Part shown: positions 50,851 to 59,458 of the stretch, one piece after another
Layout: each line of letters starts with the position of its first letter
Position numbering within the stretch: the stretch's first letter is position 1
Assembly: GCA_963851325.1 (NCBI GenBank)
Contig: CAWKOR010000001.1
Span: 1 to 64,000 of the forward strand
Reading direction: 5' to 3'
DNA length: 64,000 nucleotides
From: DATGKG01 sp963851325
Lineage (GTDB): Bacteria; Desulfobacterota; Binatia; Binatales; Binataceae
Program-made: the position numbers and the translations under genes
Notes under the pieces: model-generated
The model's input: the letters and a program-made list of their open reading frames with translations, nothing else
Database searches by the model: none
Told to the model about the DNA's origin: nothing

Positions 50851-53301
50851 ATGAATTATCGGTTTCGAGTTGGCGCGGCCGGCGCCTTGATGGTTTTTCT
50901 CTGCCTGAAGGCAATGGCTCCGGTGTGCGTCGCCGCCACTACTCATCCGCCACCGAACGAGATCACGATGAACTTCCAGAACGTCGACATCCCGGTGCTG
51001 GCGAAGTTCATCAGCGAAATTACCGGCAAGAATTTCCTCATCGATGAAAGTGTGCGCGGCAAAATCAGCATCATCTCGCCAAGCAAAGTCACACCCGATC
51101 AGGCCTATCAGATTTTTCAGTCGGTCCTGCAGCTCAAAGGATTCACCACCCAAACCGTGGGGCAGGTGATCAAGATCATTCCCTCGCGCAACGTTCGCCA
51201 GGCGGCACCGCTGAGCGAATCGCAACGACCCTTTGAGCAGCACGGCGATGAGTACGTCACACGTTTGATCAAGCTGCGCAACGTCGATGTGAGCGCGATC
51301 GTCAGCGTGCTCCAGCCGATGATCTCGCATGACGGATTGATCGCGGCATTTCCCGACGACAATACCCTCATCATCACCGATGACGCCTACAATGTTCAGC
51401 GATTACTCCAAATCGTTGGCGCCTTGGATGTGGAGGGAAAGCAGCAGAACGTCGAAATTATTCCGTTGCGTTACGCTTTCGCGGGCGAAGTCGCGCCCGA
51501 AATTGACGAACTGCTCGGTGGTGGCGGGAGCGGCTCAAAAGGCCGTGCTCCCGGTCAACCCGGGCAGGGCGTCGTGGCGCCGGCCGCGCAGGCTCCCAGC
51601 GGACAGTTCAAGGTTCTGGCTGACCAGCGCACCAATTCGATCGTCGCCGCGGGCGGTCCATTGCAGATGAAGCAGATTCGCGAGCTCATCGCCAAGCTGG
51701 ATATCCGTTCGCCCGACGCGATGCAGCGGATCCACGTCTATCGGCTGAAGAATGCCGCCGTGTCGGAGATGATCCGGGTACTGGGCGGGTTGCTCGGCGG
51801 CGGTGCCGGCGTGAGCAGCCTTTCTCCGACGACCGGCAGAGGTTCGCTGGGCCGAGGCGGCATGGCGGGCGGTGGATTTGGCGGAAGCTCCGGTTTCGGA
51901 GGCGGATATGGAGGTTCCGGGGGCTATGGCGGCGGTTATGGTGGCGGCTACGGCGGCGGCTATGGCGGTGGGTATGGCGGCGGAATCAGCGGCGGTGGTT
52001 TGATGGGTAGTTCCGGCTACGGAGGCGGTGCAAGTGCCACCGGGGGAATCGGAGGACGCGGGGGTGGTATCGGCGGTGGAATGGGCATGGGTGGAGCTGG
52101 GGCAGGAGGGGCGAGTTCAGCCGGCCATACCGCGGAATTCTCCAATCCGGTGACCGTGACCGCTGATCCGGCGACCAATTCGCTGGTAATCAGCGCCGCG
52201 CCGCAGGATTGGGAGACCTTACGTAACATCATCGCGGCGCTCGACGTTCCGCGCATTCAGATTTTCGTTCAGGCAATTATCGTCGAGGTCAGCTCCGAGC
52301 GGCAGCGTCAGATGGGAGTGAACTTTCAGGCGTCGACCTCGATTTCCAACAGCACCGTCGGCTTGGGCACAGTTAACTTCGGCCAGCTTCAGAACGCGAT
52401 CGGCAATCCGCTGGGACTGACAGGTCTGGGACTCGGCCTCGCCTCCGGGAGCCTGTGTGCAATTCCCGCGGCCGCCGCCGCAGCAGCGGGGGGAACTACC
52501 ACCGGAGGATCGACGATTACGGTCCCGTGCGACATCGCCCTGGTCACGGCGCTGCAGGCGGACACCCATTCCAATGTGCTGTCAGCACCGACGCTTCTGA
52601 CTGCCAACAATACCGAGGCATCGATCGTGGTCGGGCAGAACCTGCCGTTTGTAGGCTCGGCGGCGGCCAATGCGGGCCTTCCCGGGCAGATTTTCAACAG
52701 CGTCCAGCGCCAGAACGTTGGAATAACTCTGGACATCGTGCCCCAGGTATCGGATGGCGGCTATGTGAGGATGGATCTGTATCAAGAGGTATCGAACGTG
52801 CTGGGCAGCACTGCGAACAATGCGCTGGGCCCTACGACGACGATCCGGTCGGCCTCGACGACGGTGTTGGTGCAGGACCATCGCACCGCGGTTATCGGGG
52901 GACTGATGTCGAACAACGACAACATCCAGCGCCAGGGAGTGCCCTGGATTTCCGATATCCCTGTGATCGGGAATTTGTTCTCCTTCAGATCGACCGACAA
53001 GATGAAGGACAACCTGCTGGTTTTTCTCACGCCCCACGTGGTGCGGAACAAAACCGATCTGCGGGCGCTAGCGCTGGATCGGCGCGGTCGATTCGTGGGC
53101 TCGCTGGGTGCGCGCGAAATGCATGATATGCCGGCCAGCTCGATACGGTCGCTATATGATCCGACCTTCTCGGTTTCGGTGCCGCCCGCTGCTGATTTGA
53201 ACATGCAGAACGATGACGAGGCATACAGACCGGGTGGATTGCGTGAAGGCGACAAGCCTACGCCCTTCAACACGGAGGAGATCCCGAAGCCCGCTCCATG
53301 A
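50851..53301 (+). CDS. gspD: Type II secretion system secretin GspD
   Basis: The 816-residue protein has a signal peptide (~1-28), an N0 domain (I-T-M-N-F-Q-N-V-D-I-P-V-L, ~37-49), N1-N3 repeats, and the C-terminal secretin pore (~470-735) with V-G-Q-N-L-P-F-V-G and the V-L-V-Q-D-H-R-T-A-V-I-G-G-L-M motif. An unusual Gly/Tyr-rich insert of ~100 residues (DNA ~51790-52115) splits N3. The protein builds the outer-membrane channel. It is 194 bp downstream of gspC. Confidence 0.93.
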   Translation: MNYRFRVGAAGALMVFLCLKAMAPVCVAATTHPPPNEITMNFQNVDIPVLAKFISEITGKNFLIDESVRGKISIISPSKVTPDQAYQIFQSVLQLKGFTTQTVGQVIKIIPSRNVRQAAPLSESQRPFEQHGDEYVTRLIKLRNVDVSAIVSVLQPMISHDGLIAAFPDDNTLIITDDAYNVQRLLQIVGALDVEGKQQNVEIIPLRYAFAGEVAPEIDELLGGGGSGSKGRAPGQPGQGVVAPAAQAPSGQFKVLADQRTNSIVAAGGPLQMKQIRELIAKLDIRSPDAMQRIHVYRLKNAAVSEMIRVLGGLLGGGAGVSSLSPTTGRGSLGRGGMAGGGFGGSSGFGGGYGGSGGYGGGYGGGYGGGYGGGYGGGISGGGLMGSSGYGGGASATGGIGGRGGGIGGGMGMGGAGAGGASSAGHTAEFSNPVTVTADPATNSLVISAAPQDWETLRNIIAALDVPRIQIFVQAIIVEVSSERQRQMGVNFQASTSISNSTVGLGTVNFGQLQNAIGNPLGLTGLGLGLASGSLCAIPAAAAAAAGGTTTGGSTITVPCDIALVTALQADTHSNVLSAPTLLTANNTEASIVVGQNLPFVGSAAANAGLPGQIFNSVQRQNVGITLDIVPQVSDGGYVRMDLYQEVSNVLGSTANNALGPTTTIRSASTTVLVQDHRTAVIGGLMSNNDNIQRQGVPWISDIPVIGNLFSFRSTDKMKDNLLVFLTPHVVRNKTDLRALALDRRGRFVGSLGAREMHDMPASSIRSLYDPTFSVSVPPAADLNMQNDDEAYRPGGLREGDKPTPFNTEEIPKPAP

Positions 53302-53454
53302 GCGGGCGATGCAATCGTCAGCAACGCTGCGACTCGCGTGCTTGCCATCGATCTTAATTGTCCGCCGTCAGCCGGCGTGTGACCGGGTAAAAGAGCGCTG
53401 GCGCGCCCCAGCATCCATCGTCCGCCTTTTTCTCATACCAAAAGAACTGTCATT

Positions 53455-54120
53455 GTGACCGGGGTCATCGGATCGACGCTTCGAGTCGATCACGGCCTGA
53501 TGGGGAACCGCGGAAAGATGAGGTCGCGTCTGAAATCCCGGCTGCTGCACTATCCAATGAACAATCCGATGTTTGTGGGTGAGCGGACCGCGCTGGTCGC
53601 GCCGACCCAGGGCCGCGTTCTCGAAATCGCCATCGAGACCGAAAAGAACGTGGGTTACTATTCTCCCTGGGTGACCGACCTCACGGTTGTCAGCCTCGCG
53701 CGAGGCACGGTCGAGTCCACCCATAGCAGCAGCGACCGGGGCCTTCGCGTGGAACGGGTTTTTCCCGGCGCAGATAGCACTGCGCTGCCGTTTCCGGATT
53801 CTCACTTCGATTGGGCGGTTAGTACGCTGACGCTATGCCGAGCGAAACAAGCTGCCGCGATTCTCGCGGAAGTGCGGCGGGTGCTGAAGCCGTCGGGCGC
53901 GTATCTCTTCCTCGAACACGGCCGCGGTGCCGATCTCGAGATGATCGGGCGGCAGCGCAAGTGGAGAAATTTATGGCTCAACTACGGCGGGTGCGACATC
54001 GACCGGCAAATCGATGAGTTGATCCTGGCCGCGGGATTTCGGCTGGAAAAGCTCCAACGTTACCAACTCGGCCACCCGAAATTTCTCTCCACGATGTATC
54101 GTGGCATCGCGCGTCCATGA
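53455..54120 (+). CDS. SAM-dependent methyltransferase-like protein with degenerate motif I
   Basis: The ~221-residue protein resembles class I methyltransferases of the METTL7/PE-methyltransferase group, with L-P-F-P-D-S-H-F-D-W-A-V-S-T-L-T-L-C (~105-122) and R-R-V-L-K-P-S-G-A-Y-L-F-L-E-H-G (~140-157). The SAM-binding loop that normally reads L-E-x-G-x-G-T-G is here L-E-I-A-I-E-T-E, lacking all three glycines. The protein may bind SAM poorly or not at all. The start is uncertain (GTG 53455, ATG 53500 or ATG 53518). Confidence 0.7.
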   Translation: MTGVIGSTLRVDHGLMGNRGKMRSRLKSRLLHYPMNNPMFVGERTALVAPTQGRVLEIAIETEKNVGYYSPWVTDLTVVSLARGTVESTHSSSDRGLRVERVFPGADSTALPFPDSHFDWAVSTLTLCRAKQAAAILAEVRRVLKPSGAYLFLEHGRGADLEMIGRQRKWRNLWLNYGGCDIDRQIDELILAAGFRLEKLQRYQLGHPKFLSTMYRGIARP

Positions 54121-54287
54121 TCTCGCGATGTTCGCGAACCACTGGATTGCCACCATTTGCGCGCCCAGCATCGGTCTCCTGGGAGACTGCCGATTCTCGG
54201 GCGGCTGCTTTCGCATTTGTAGAATCCGCACCTATCGCGCTACATAGTGTCGAATAACTTCTCACATCCGCGCCGAAAGGAGGCGAC

Positions 54288-54890
54288 ATGAAACTCTACG
54301 GAAGCTCAAGGTCACGCGCCGCTCGATCTCTGTGGGCACTCGAAGAAGTGGGGGCGAAATACGAGCACGACCCGATACCGAATACGCAGGCCAAGACGCC
54401 TGAGCATCTCAAGCGCAACCCCAATGGCCACATTCCGGTGCTCGAAGACGACGGACACTTCATTTGGGAATCGATGGCCATCAATCTTTATCTCGCCGAG
54501 AGGTACGGCAAGAACGGGCTATGGCCCTCCGACGCGTTCGGGCATGCCGCCGCATATCAGTGGAGTCTATGGGGCATGACCGAATGCGAGGCGCATCTGC
54601 TCACGCTGCTGATGCATCGCGTGTTGTTGCCGGCCGAGCAGCGCGACGAGAAAGCCGCGCAGAAAGCTGCCGACGCCATCAAGGCGCCGCTGAAGGTTCT
54701 CGACGATGCATTGCAGGGGCGCGAGTACCTGCTCGGCAATACCTTTACGATTGCAGACCTCAATCCCGCCTCGGTGTTGTCGTGGGCCGCGATGCTGCGG
54801 CTGGACATGTCGGCCACCCCGACCGCGCAGGCATGGTTACAGAAGTGCCTCGGTCGCGAGGCGAACGTGAAAGTGCGTGGAATGAAATGA
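54288..54890 (+). CDS. Glutathione S-transferase
   Basis: This 200-residue GST has the thioredoxin domain (M-K-L-Y-G-S-S-R-S-R-A-A-R, with Ser/Arg at the catalytic position; N-P-N-G-H-I-P-V-L-E-D-D, ~44-55; E-S-M-A-I-N-L-Y-L-A, ~61-70) and the C-terminal helical domain with F-T-I-A-D-L-N (~162). The length is normal. AAAGGAGG lies 5 nt before ATG 54288. Detoxification of electrophiles is the likely role. Confidence 0.92.
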   Translation: MKLYGSSRSRAARSLWALEEVGAKYEHDPIPNTQAKTPEHLKRNPNGHIPVLEDDGHFIWESMAINLYLAERYGKNGLWPSDAFGHAAAYQWSLWGMTECEAHLLTLLMHRVLLPAEQRDEKAAQKAADAIKAPLKVLDDALQGREYLLGNTFTIADLNPASVLSWAAMLRLDMSATPTAQAWLQKCLGREANVKVRGMK

Positions 54891-55036
54891 TCGTACGGCA
54901 TCACGGATAGGTCATCCTGAGCGTTTCGCGAAGGATAGCGGGTCCGACTGAAAGGATGAGGGTCAGGCGGGGATCGAGAAAATCGATCCCTGCTTTTCTT
55001 TTAACGCCTGCGTGAGCCGACCTGGAACGTCGCGGA

Positions 55037-55705
55037 TTACTTCGCCGGGTCGACGAGTTCCATGAACCAGGTGCCCACCGAATCCGGGATCATGCTGGAC
55101 TCCATCACCGGAGGATTCGGTGAAGCGGGATTCGGCTCCGGCAAGGGTGGGTTGGTTGGATGCGGCGCTTGCGCTGAAGCGGCCGGCGATCCGTCGCGCA
55201 TCGTCACCGACCCAGCCCACAAGTCGCTCTCCTCGGTAGTCGAATCTTTGAGGCGGGTCACCCGCACCTTCGCGATACCGCGGCGGTTCAGGCCAATGCT
55301 CTCCGCGGCGGCTCGTGAGAGGTCTATGCCTCGGCCCTTCACGAATGGACCCCGATCGTTGATTCTCACCACCACCGATTTTCCGGTCTTGAGATTCGTG
55401 ACGCGCGCCTCCGAGCCAATCGGCAGCGTGCGCGATGCCGCCGTCATCTCGTTCTGGTTATAAACTTCGCCGCTGCTGGTTAGATGGCCCTGAAATTCCG
55501 GGGAATAGAAAGATGCGGTCGTCACCTTCGAGGGTGCCGCCGGTTTGGGAGCCGCGACGATTGGCGCGGGCTGTATCGCCGGCAGGGCTTCCTGATTAGA
55601 GGCCTGACCACTACATCCGGCGACGGCAAAGCTGAGCAACGCCGCGAACCCGAGACCGAGTATCGATTTGAGGTTCAAAGCCGCAGCAGGAGTTCGTCGA
55701 AGCAT
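55037..55705 (-). CDS. rlpA: RlpA-like septal lipoprotein
   Basis: The 222-residue protein has a lipobox (F-A-V-A-G-C, ~26-31) and a double-psi barrel domain with A-S-F-Y-S-P-E-F-Q-G..T-S-S-G, T-A-A-S-R-T-L-P-I-G-S and V-R-I-N-D-R-G-P-F-V-K-G-R-G-I-D-L-S, including the Asp typical of RlpA lytic transglycosylases. No SPOR domain follows; instead there is a Pro-rich tail. It likely acts on peptidoglycan at the septum or outer membrane. Confidence 0.88.
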   Translation of the reverse strand: MLRRTPAAALNLKSILGLGFAALLSFAVAGCSGQASNQEALPAIQPAPIVAAPKPAAPSKVTTASFYSPEFQGHLTSSGEVYNQNEMTAASRTLPIGSEARVTNLKTGKSVVVRINDRGPFVKGRGIDLSRAAAESIGLNRRGIAKVRVTRLKDSTTEESDLWAGSVTMRDGSPAASAQAPHPTNPPLPEPNPASPNPPVMESSMIPDSVGTWFMELVDPAK

Positions 55706-55885
55706 TGGCAATGGTTCTCTCGAACGAATTAAGTCCCCCTCAAGACTTTGACGACCCTACTGACGGTACACAGTTCTTGCAACAACCCGCTTGAATCGTA
55801 TTTCCGACTGTCGCTCCGCCGGGTTTCTAACCTCGCTGCAAGCCTGTAAAAACTAGGGATCGATGTTGATCTGGTCAGAAAACCC

Positions 55886-56671
55886 ATGGCGATAGCCGAT
55901 CGCATCAAGCCGCACCTGAGCACTCGCGCGGACGCTGCGCCGCGCGAGGCGCTTCATGGCGAGGGGCTCACGAAGATCTATGCCAGCCGCGCGGTGGTCG
56001 ATGGCGTTTCGGTCACCGTCAATCGTGGCGAGGTGGTCGGACTGCTAGGCCCCAACGGCGCCGGCAAAACTACGACATTCTATATGTTGGTCGGTCTGCT
56101 CAAGCCGGATGCCGGCCTGGTCTCGCTCGGCGACGATGACATTACAATGCTGCCGCTTTACAAGCGCGCGCGCCGCGGCATCAGCTACCTGCCGCAGGAG
56201 CCCTCAGTCTTCAGGAAGCTGACCGTCGAACAGAACCTTCTCGCAGTCCTCGAGACGCTGCCGCTGAGCGAGGAGGAGCGTCAGGCGCGTCTGCAATCGC
56301 TGCTCGACGAACTTGGCATCGCGCGGCTGGCAAAATCGAAGGCTGGAGTCCTTTCAGGCGGTGAGCGGCGCAAGGTCGAAATCACGCGCGCGCTGGTGCT
56401 CGATCCGCTGTTCCTATGCCTCGATGAGCCCTTCGCAGGCATCGATCCGATCACGGTGGTCGAGATTCAACGCATTATCGCATATCTGAAGGAGCGCGGT
56501 ATCGGGGTGCTGATGTCGGACCACAACGTATCGGCGACGTTATCGATCATCGATCGCGCCTATATCGTATCGGCGGGAAAAATCCTGTTCGAAGGAACTC
56601 CGCAGGAAATCGTGAACAGCGATGCCGTGCGCCAGGTCTTCCTCGGCGAGCGCTTCAAGCTGCCGACCTGA
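55886..56671 (+). CDS. lptB: LPS export ABC transporter ATPase
   Basis: The 261-residue ABC ATPase has Walker A G-P-N-G-A-G-K-T-T (~53-61), Q-loop (Y-L-P-Q-E-P-S-V-F, ~106), signature L-S-G-G-E-R-R-K-V-E (~155), Walker B L-F-L-C-L-D-E-P-F-A-G-I-D (~176) and the H-loop (D-H-N-V, ~212), all in the LptB-specific form. With LptFG it moves LPS to the outer membrane. LptA/C genes are not adjacent. It ends one base before the convergent lipoprotein gene. Confidence 0.93.
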   Translation: MAIADRIKPHLSTRADAAPREALHGEGLTKIYASRAVVDGVSVTVNRGEVVGLLGPNGAGKTTTFYMLVGLLKPDAGLVSLGDDDITMLPLYKRARRGISYLPQEPSVFRKLTVEQNLLAVLETLPLSEEERQARLQSLLDELGIARLAKSKAGVLSGGERRKVEITRALVLDPLFLCLDEPFAGIDPITVVEIQRIIAYLKERGIGVLMSDHNVSATLSIIDRAYIVSAGKILFEGTPQEIVNSDAVRQVFLGERFKLPT

Positions 56672-57415
56672 TTAGGGGCCATACGGCGAGCCATATGTAG
56701 GTGGAGGTGTGGAAGGATAGTTGTACGGCGATCCGTATGGAGAGCCATAAGGTGAACTGTAGGGACTGCCGAATCCCCCGCCGCCGAAGCTGAATCCCGA
56801 TCCGCCGCCTCCAAAACCTCCCCCTAACATCAGAAACGGCAGTACCATCATGAGCCCGGAGGACATCGAACTCCCCTGATTCATGTACTGCTGCTGTTGC
56901 TGGGTCAGTTCCTGGTGCTGCTGATTTTCATACTTCTGGATGTCCGGATTGTTGAGGTCGTTGTCGGCAGTTGCTGCGTTCGGATTGCTGGATGGCTTCA
57001 CGAGATCGGGTTCGATCTTGATGCGATTGTCGACCTGCGCGCCCGAGTCGTTGAGCCATTGGCGCGTCTTGTCGACCGCATCGGCCTTTCCGAACGGAGT
57101 GCCGACGTATCCGTACAGAATCGCCTGGCGCGGACCGCCATTGGATGCGAGCACCCGAGCCCCGACCAGCGGCAATTGACGACTATGCAAATAGTTGGTG
57201 AGTGCGGTGCTTTGGGCGGTGTCTACCGGAGCGTTGCCGGTCAAGTGGGTTTCCGGTTGCGTCGTCGATCCAACGATAGTTGGAGTTTTCTGTGCGGTAA
57301 CCTGGGTTGAGGGCGGCGCGCAGGAGGCAAGGGAGATCAGTCCCACAGCCAGCCAGATGCCCACGAAATTTCGAGCATACCGGCATTTCACAGTCTCATT
57401 GTATGTCCGCACCAA
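56672..57415 (-). CDS. Lipoprotein with a BON-like domain and Ser-Pro-Tyr-Gly repeat tail
   Basis: The 247-residue product has a lipoprotein signal (L-I-S-L-A-S-C, ~26-32), a middle region (~70-140) with alternating strands resembling a BON-like fold, a Gln-rich helix (~165-180), a hydrophobic segment (~188-197), and a C-terminal G-S-P-Y-G-S-P-Y repeat. Function unknown. It may attach to the outer membrane or envelope. It converges directly with lptB without spacing. Confidence 0.6.
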   Translation of the reverse strand: MVRTYNETVKCRYARNFVGIWLAVGLISLASCAPPSTQVTAQKTPTIVGSTTQPETHLTGNAPVDTAQSTALTNYLHSRQLPLVGARVLASNGGPRQAILYGYVGTPFGKADAVDKTRQWLNDSGAQVDNRIKIEPDLVKPSSNPNAATADNDLNNPDIQKYENQQHQELTQQQQQYMNQGSSMSSGLMMVLPFLMLGGGFGGGGSGFSFGGGGFGSPYSSPYGSPYGSPYNYPSTPPPTYGSPYGP

Positions 57416-57438
57416 AGCTCCCGCAATTGCGATTCTCG

Positions 57439-58269
57439 CTAGTGGGGCGCCGCATAGCCGATGTCGCGCAGAAAGTCATGCACCAACTGATTGAAAACCG
57501 GCGCATTCTCGAAATAGACCGAATGACCCGCGCCCGGCACCGTCGCGAGCCGCGCGTTGGGCAGCGCTTTCACCAAATGACGAATCATCTCGGGCACGAT
57601 GAGCGCATCCTCCTCGCCCTCGAGGCACAGGATCGGCATTTGAAGGCGTTCTCGCACCCTGGCGAGATCGTAGCGACGGCTGCCCAGCCGTTTCATTGCA
57701 TCGTCAGGGGGGCGCGCGCCGAGGATCAGCAGCGAATCGTACAGATACGCCATCTCGGGGCGGCGCCCGAAGTAGTCCTTGGCATAAGTCGGCATCGATC
57801 CGATTGCCAGCGGCTCCAGGGGTCCGCGTCCCCCGGCGCGAATTCTCTCCATCATCGCGTCCATCGCAGGTGTGAAGATGCCGCCCGGCGTGTCGGCCAT
57901 CACCATCGCGGCGACGCGCTCGGGATGCTCGATGGCGTAACCGACAATCGTCCATCCGCCCATCGATTGCCCGACCAGCACGGCCTTGTCGATTTTTAAC
58001 TGATCGAGCAACGCGCCAAGGTCGCTCGGATGGGCATCGCAGAAGGTCCCGTCCGGATCAGGCGACAAACCGAAGCTGCGCTGGTCGACCGTGATGCAAT
58101 CGAACCATCGCATGAAGTACGGCATCTGCTGCCACCACGAGAGATGATTCCCGCCCAGACCGTGCAGGAAAACGATCGCGGGTCCGGAGCCCGCACGCTC
58201 GTAGTAGAGCTGGAATTCTCCGATCGGGACGCGGCCGGGGATGAGTCGAGCTTCGCTTCGAGTGTCCAT
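57439..58269 (-). CDS. Alpha/beta hydrolase
   Basis: The 276-residue hydrolase has F-L-H-G-L-G-G-N (~35, oxyanion), V-D-Q-R-S-F-G-L-S, the nucleophile elbow G-Q-S-M-G-G-W (~100, Ser), and G-A-G-H-S-V-Y-F (~255, His); Asp near 230 (G-E-E-D-A). It may hydrolyse an ester or a ring-cleavage product. ATG 58269 is preferred; the long in-frame extension to 58509 lacks conserved features. It is divergent from BKACE. Confidence 0.88.
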   Translation of the reverse strand: MDTRSEARLIPGRVPIGEFQLYYERAGSGPAIVFLHGLGGNHLSWWQQMPYFMRWFDCITVDQRSFGLSPDPDGTFCDAHPSDLGALLDQLKIDKAVLVGQSMGGWTIVGYAIEHPERVAAMVMADTPGGIFTPAMDAMMERIRAGGRGPLEPLAIGSMPTYAKDYFGRRPEMAYLYDSLLILGARPPDDAMKRLGSRRYDLARVRERLQMPILCLEGEEDALIVPEMIRHLVKALPNARLATVPGAGHSVYFENAPVFNQLVHDFLRDIGYAAPH

Positions 58270-58405
58270 CGAATTTGCCTCAATGCGGAATCTATCATCG
58301 CGACGCGCGATGCACCAAAGCACCCAAGGAAGACGGGGTCGGAATGAGAGTGGATGGCCGTCGTCGGGCCAGCCCGCCGGTGTGAAGCGGCGCGCGTTCT
58401 TTCCG

Positions 58406-58434
58406 GTCGCAAATTTTCGCGGGCGTCCTATAAT
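58406..58434 (+). promoter_or_regulatory. Leaderless-type promoter of the BKACE gene
   Basis: GTCGCA (58406-58411), 17 bp, TATAAT (58429-58434), 6 bp, then ATG 58441. Transcription would begin at or next to the start codon, so the mRNA should be leaderless. An almost identical copy precedes the phosphotransferase gene. Confidence 0.7.
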
Positions 58435-58440
58435 CCGCCC

Positions 58441-59314
58441 ATGGCATCCAGAACCGTGATGATAGAATCGGCGATCAATGGCAACGCGATGCGCGAACTC
58501 AATCCGCACATCCCCTACACGCCCGAGGAGATCGCCAACGACGCGATCGCGACCTCGCGCGCCGGTGCCGCGCTAATCCATTTTCACGTGCGCGATCCGC
58601 AGACCGGCAAATGGGTGCAGGACGTTCCCTACTATGCCGAGGTCTACAAGCGCGTCCGCGCGGTATGCCAGCCGTTGCTATGGCCAACGTTTCCCTTCGA
58701 TGGCACTCCGGCGGAGCGGTTCAGTCACTTTGTGGCGCTCGCGAAAGATCCCGCAACTAAGCCTGACCTCGGTGCCGGCGACATGGGCTCGGTTAATCTC
58801 GCGACTTACGATCGCCGCAGCCACAAGCTTCGGGGCGAAAAATTCGTCTATCAGAACAGCTATGCGACCTGCCGCTATTTCCTCGAGAACGTCGCGCGAG
58901 CTGGGCCTGCGCCCGACGCTACAGATCTTTGAGCCTGGGTTCCTGCGTGCTGCGCTGGTCTTTCTCGAGATGGGCTTGCTGACGGAGCCGCTGATTCTGA
59001 AGTTCTACCTCGGCGGCGAGGAGCAAAGCTTTGGCCTTCCGCCGACCATCAAGAGCCTCGAAGCTTATCTCGACATGATCAAGGGAGTGCGATGCAACTG
59101 GTTTGCGGCGACTCTGGGCGGCGACAATCTGTCGCTGGTGCCGGCGATCGTGAGCCTCGGCGGCCACGTGCGTATCGGCCTCGAGGATTATCAGTACGCG
59201 CGCGACGGGCAACTCTCGAATCCCCAGATAGCGGAGCGTGCCGTCGCGACCATTCGTGCGATGGGTCACCAGGTGGCCACCGTCGCGCAATCGCGCGAGT
59301 TGCTCGAGGTGTAA
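58441..59314 (+). CDS. Beta-keto acid cleavage enzyme (DUF849/BKACE), frameshifted
   Basis: Two frames combine into a ~290-residue BKACE: V-M-I-E-S-A-I-N-G, the metal-ligand H-F-H-V-R-D-P (~41-47), and a C-half with L-G-G-H-V-R-I-G-L-E-D. The enzyme cleaves a beta-keto acid with acetyl-CoA (3-keto-5-aminohexanoate cleavage-like). The frame shifts at 58897: one extra base or two missing between V-A and E-L-G. A sequencing error or a recent mutation are both possible. The gene has a leaderless-type promoter. Confidence 0.82.
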
Positions 59315-59423
59315 CTTTTTTTCGGTCGCCTCTCTCACTGATTGAGGGGGTAGATGGCGCGCTGTTCGCTCTTGGCTTCGCGACGGGCGTGCGAAACGGG
59401 TGGGGGCCCGGTGCATCGTGCGG

Positions 59424-59452
59424 GTCGCAAAATTCCGCGCGCGTCATATAAT
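59424..59452 (+). promoter_or_regulatory. Leaderless-type promoter of the phosphotransferase gene
   Basis: GTCGCA (59424-59429), 17 bp, TATAAT (59447-59452), CCGCCC, ATG 59459. The layout and most bases match the promoter at 58406, showing duplication of a promoter segment about 1 kb apart. Confidence 0.7.
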
Positions 59453-59458
59453 CCGCCC

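Noticed and set aside
51850..52010. Tandem DNA repeats as CRISPR or minisatellite
   Set aside because: They are codons for the Gly/Tyr-rich insert inside an intact gspD frame.
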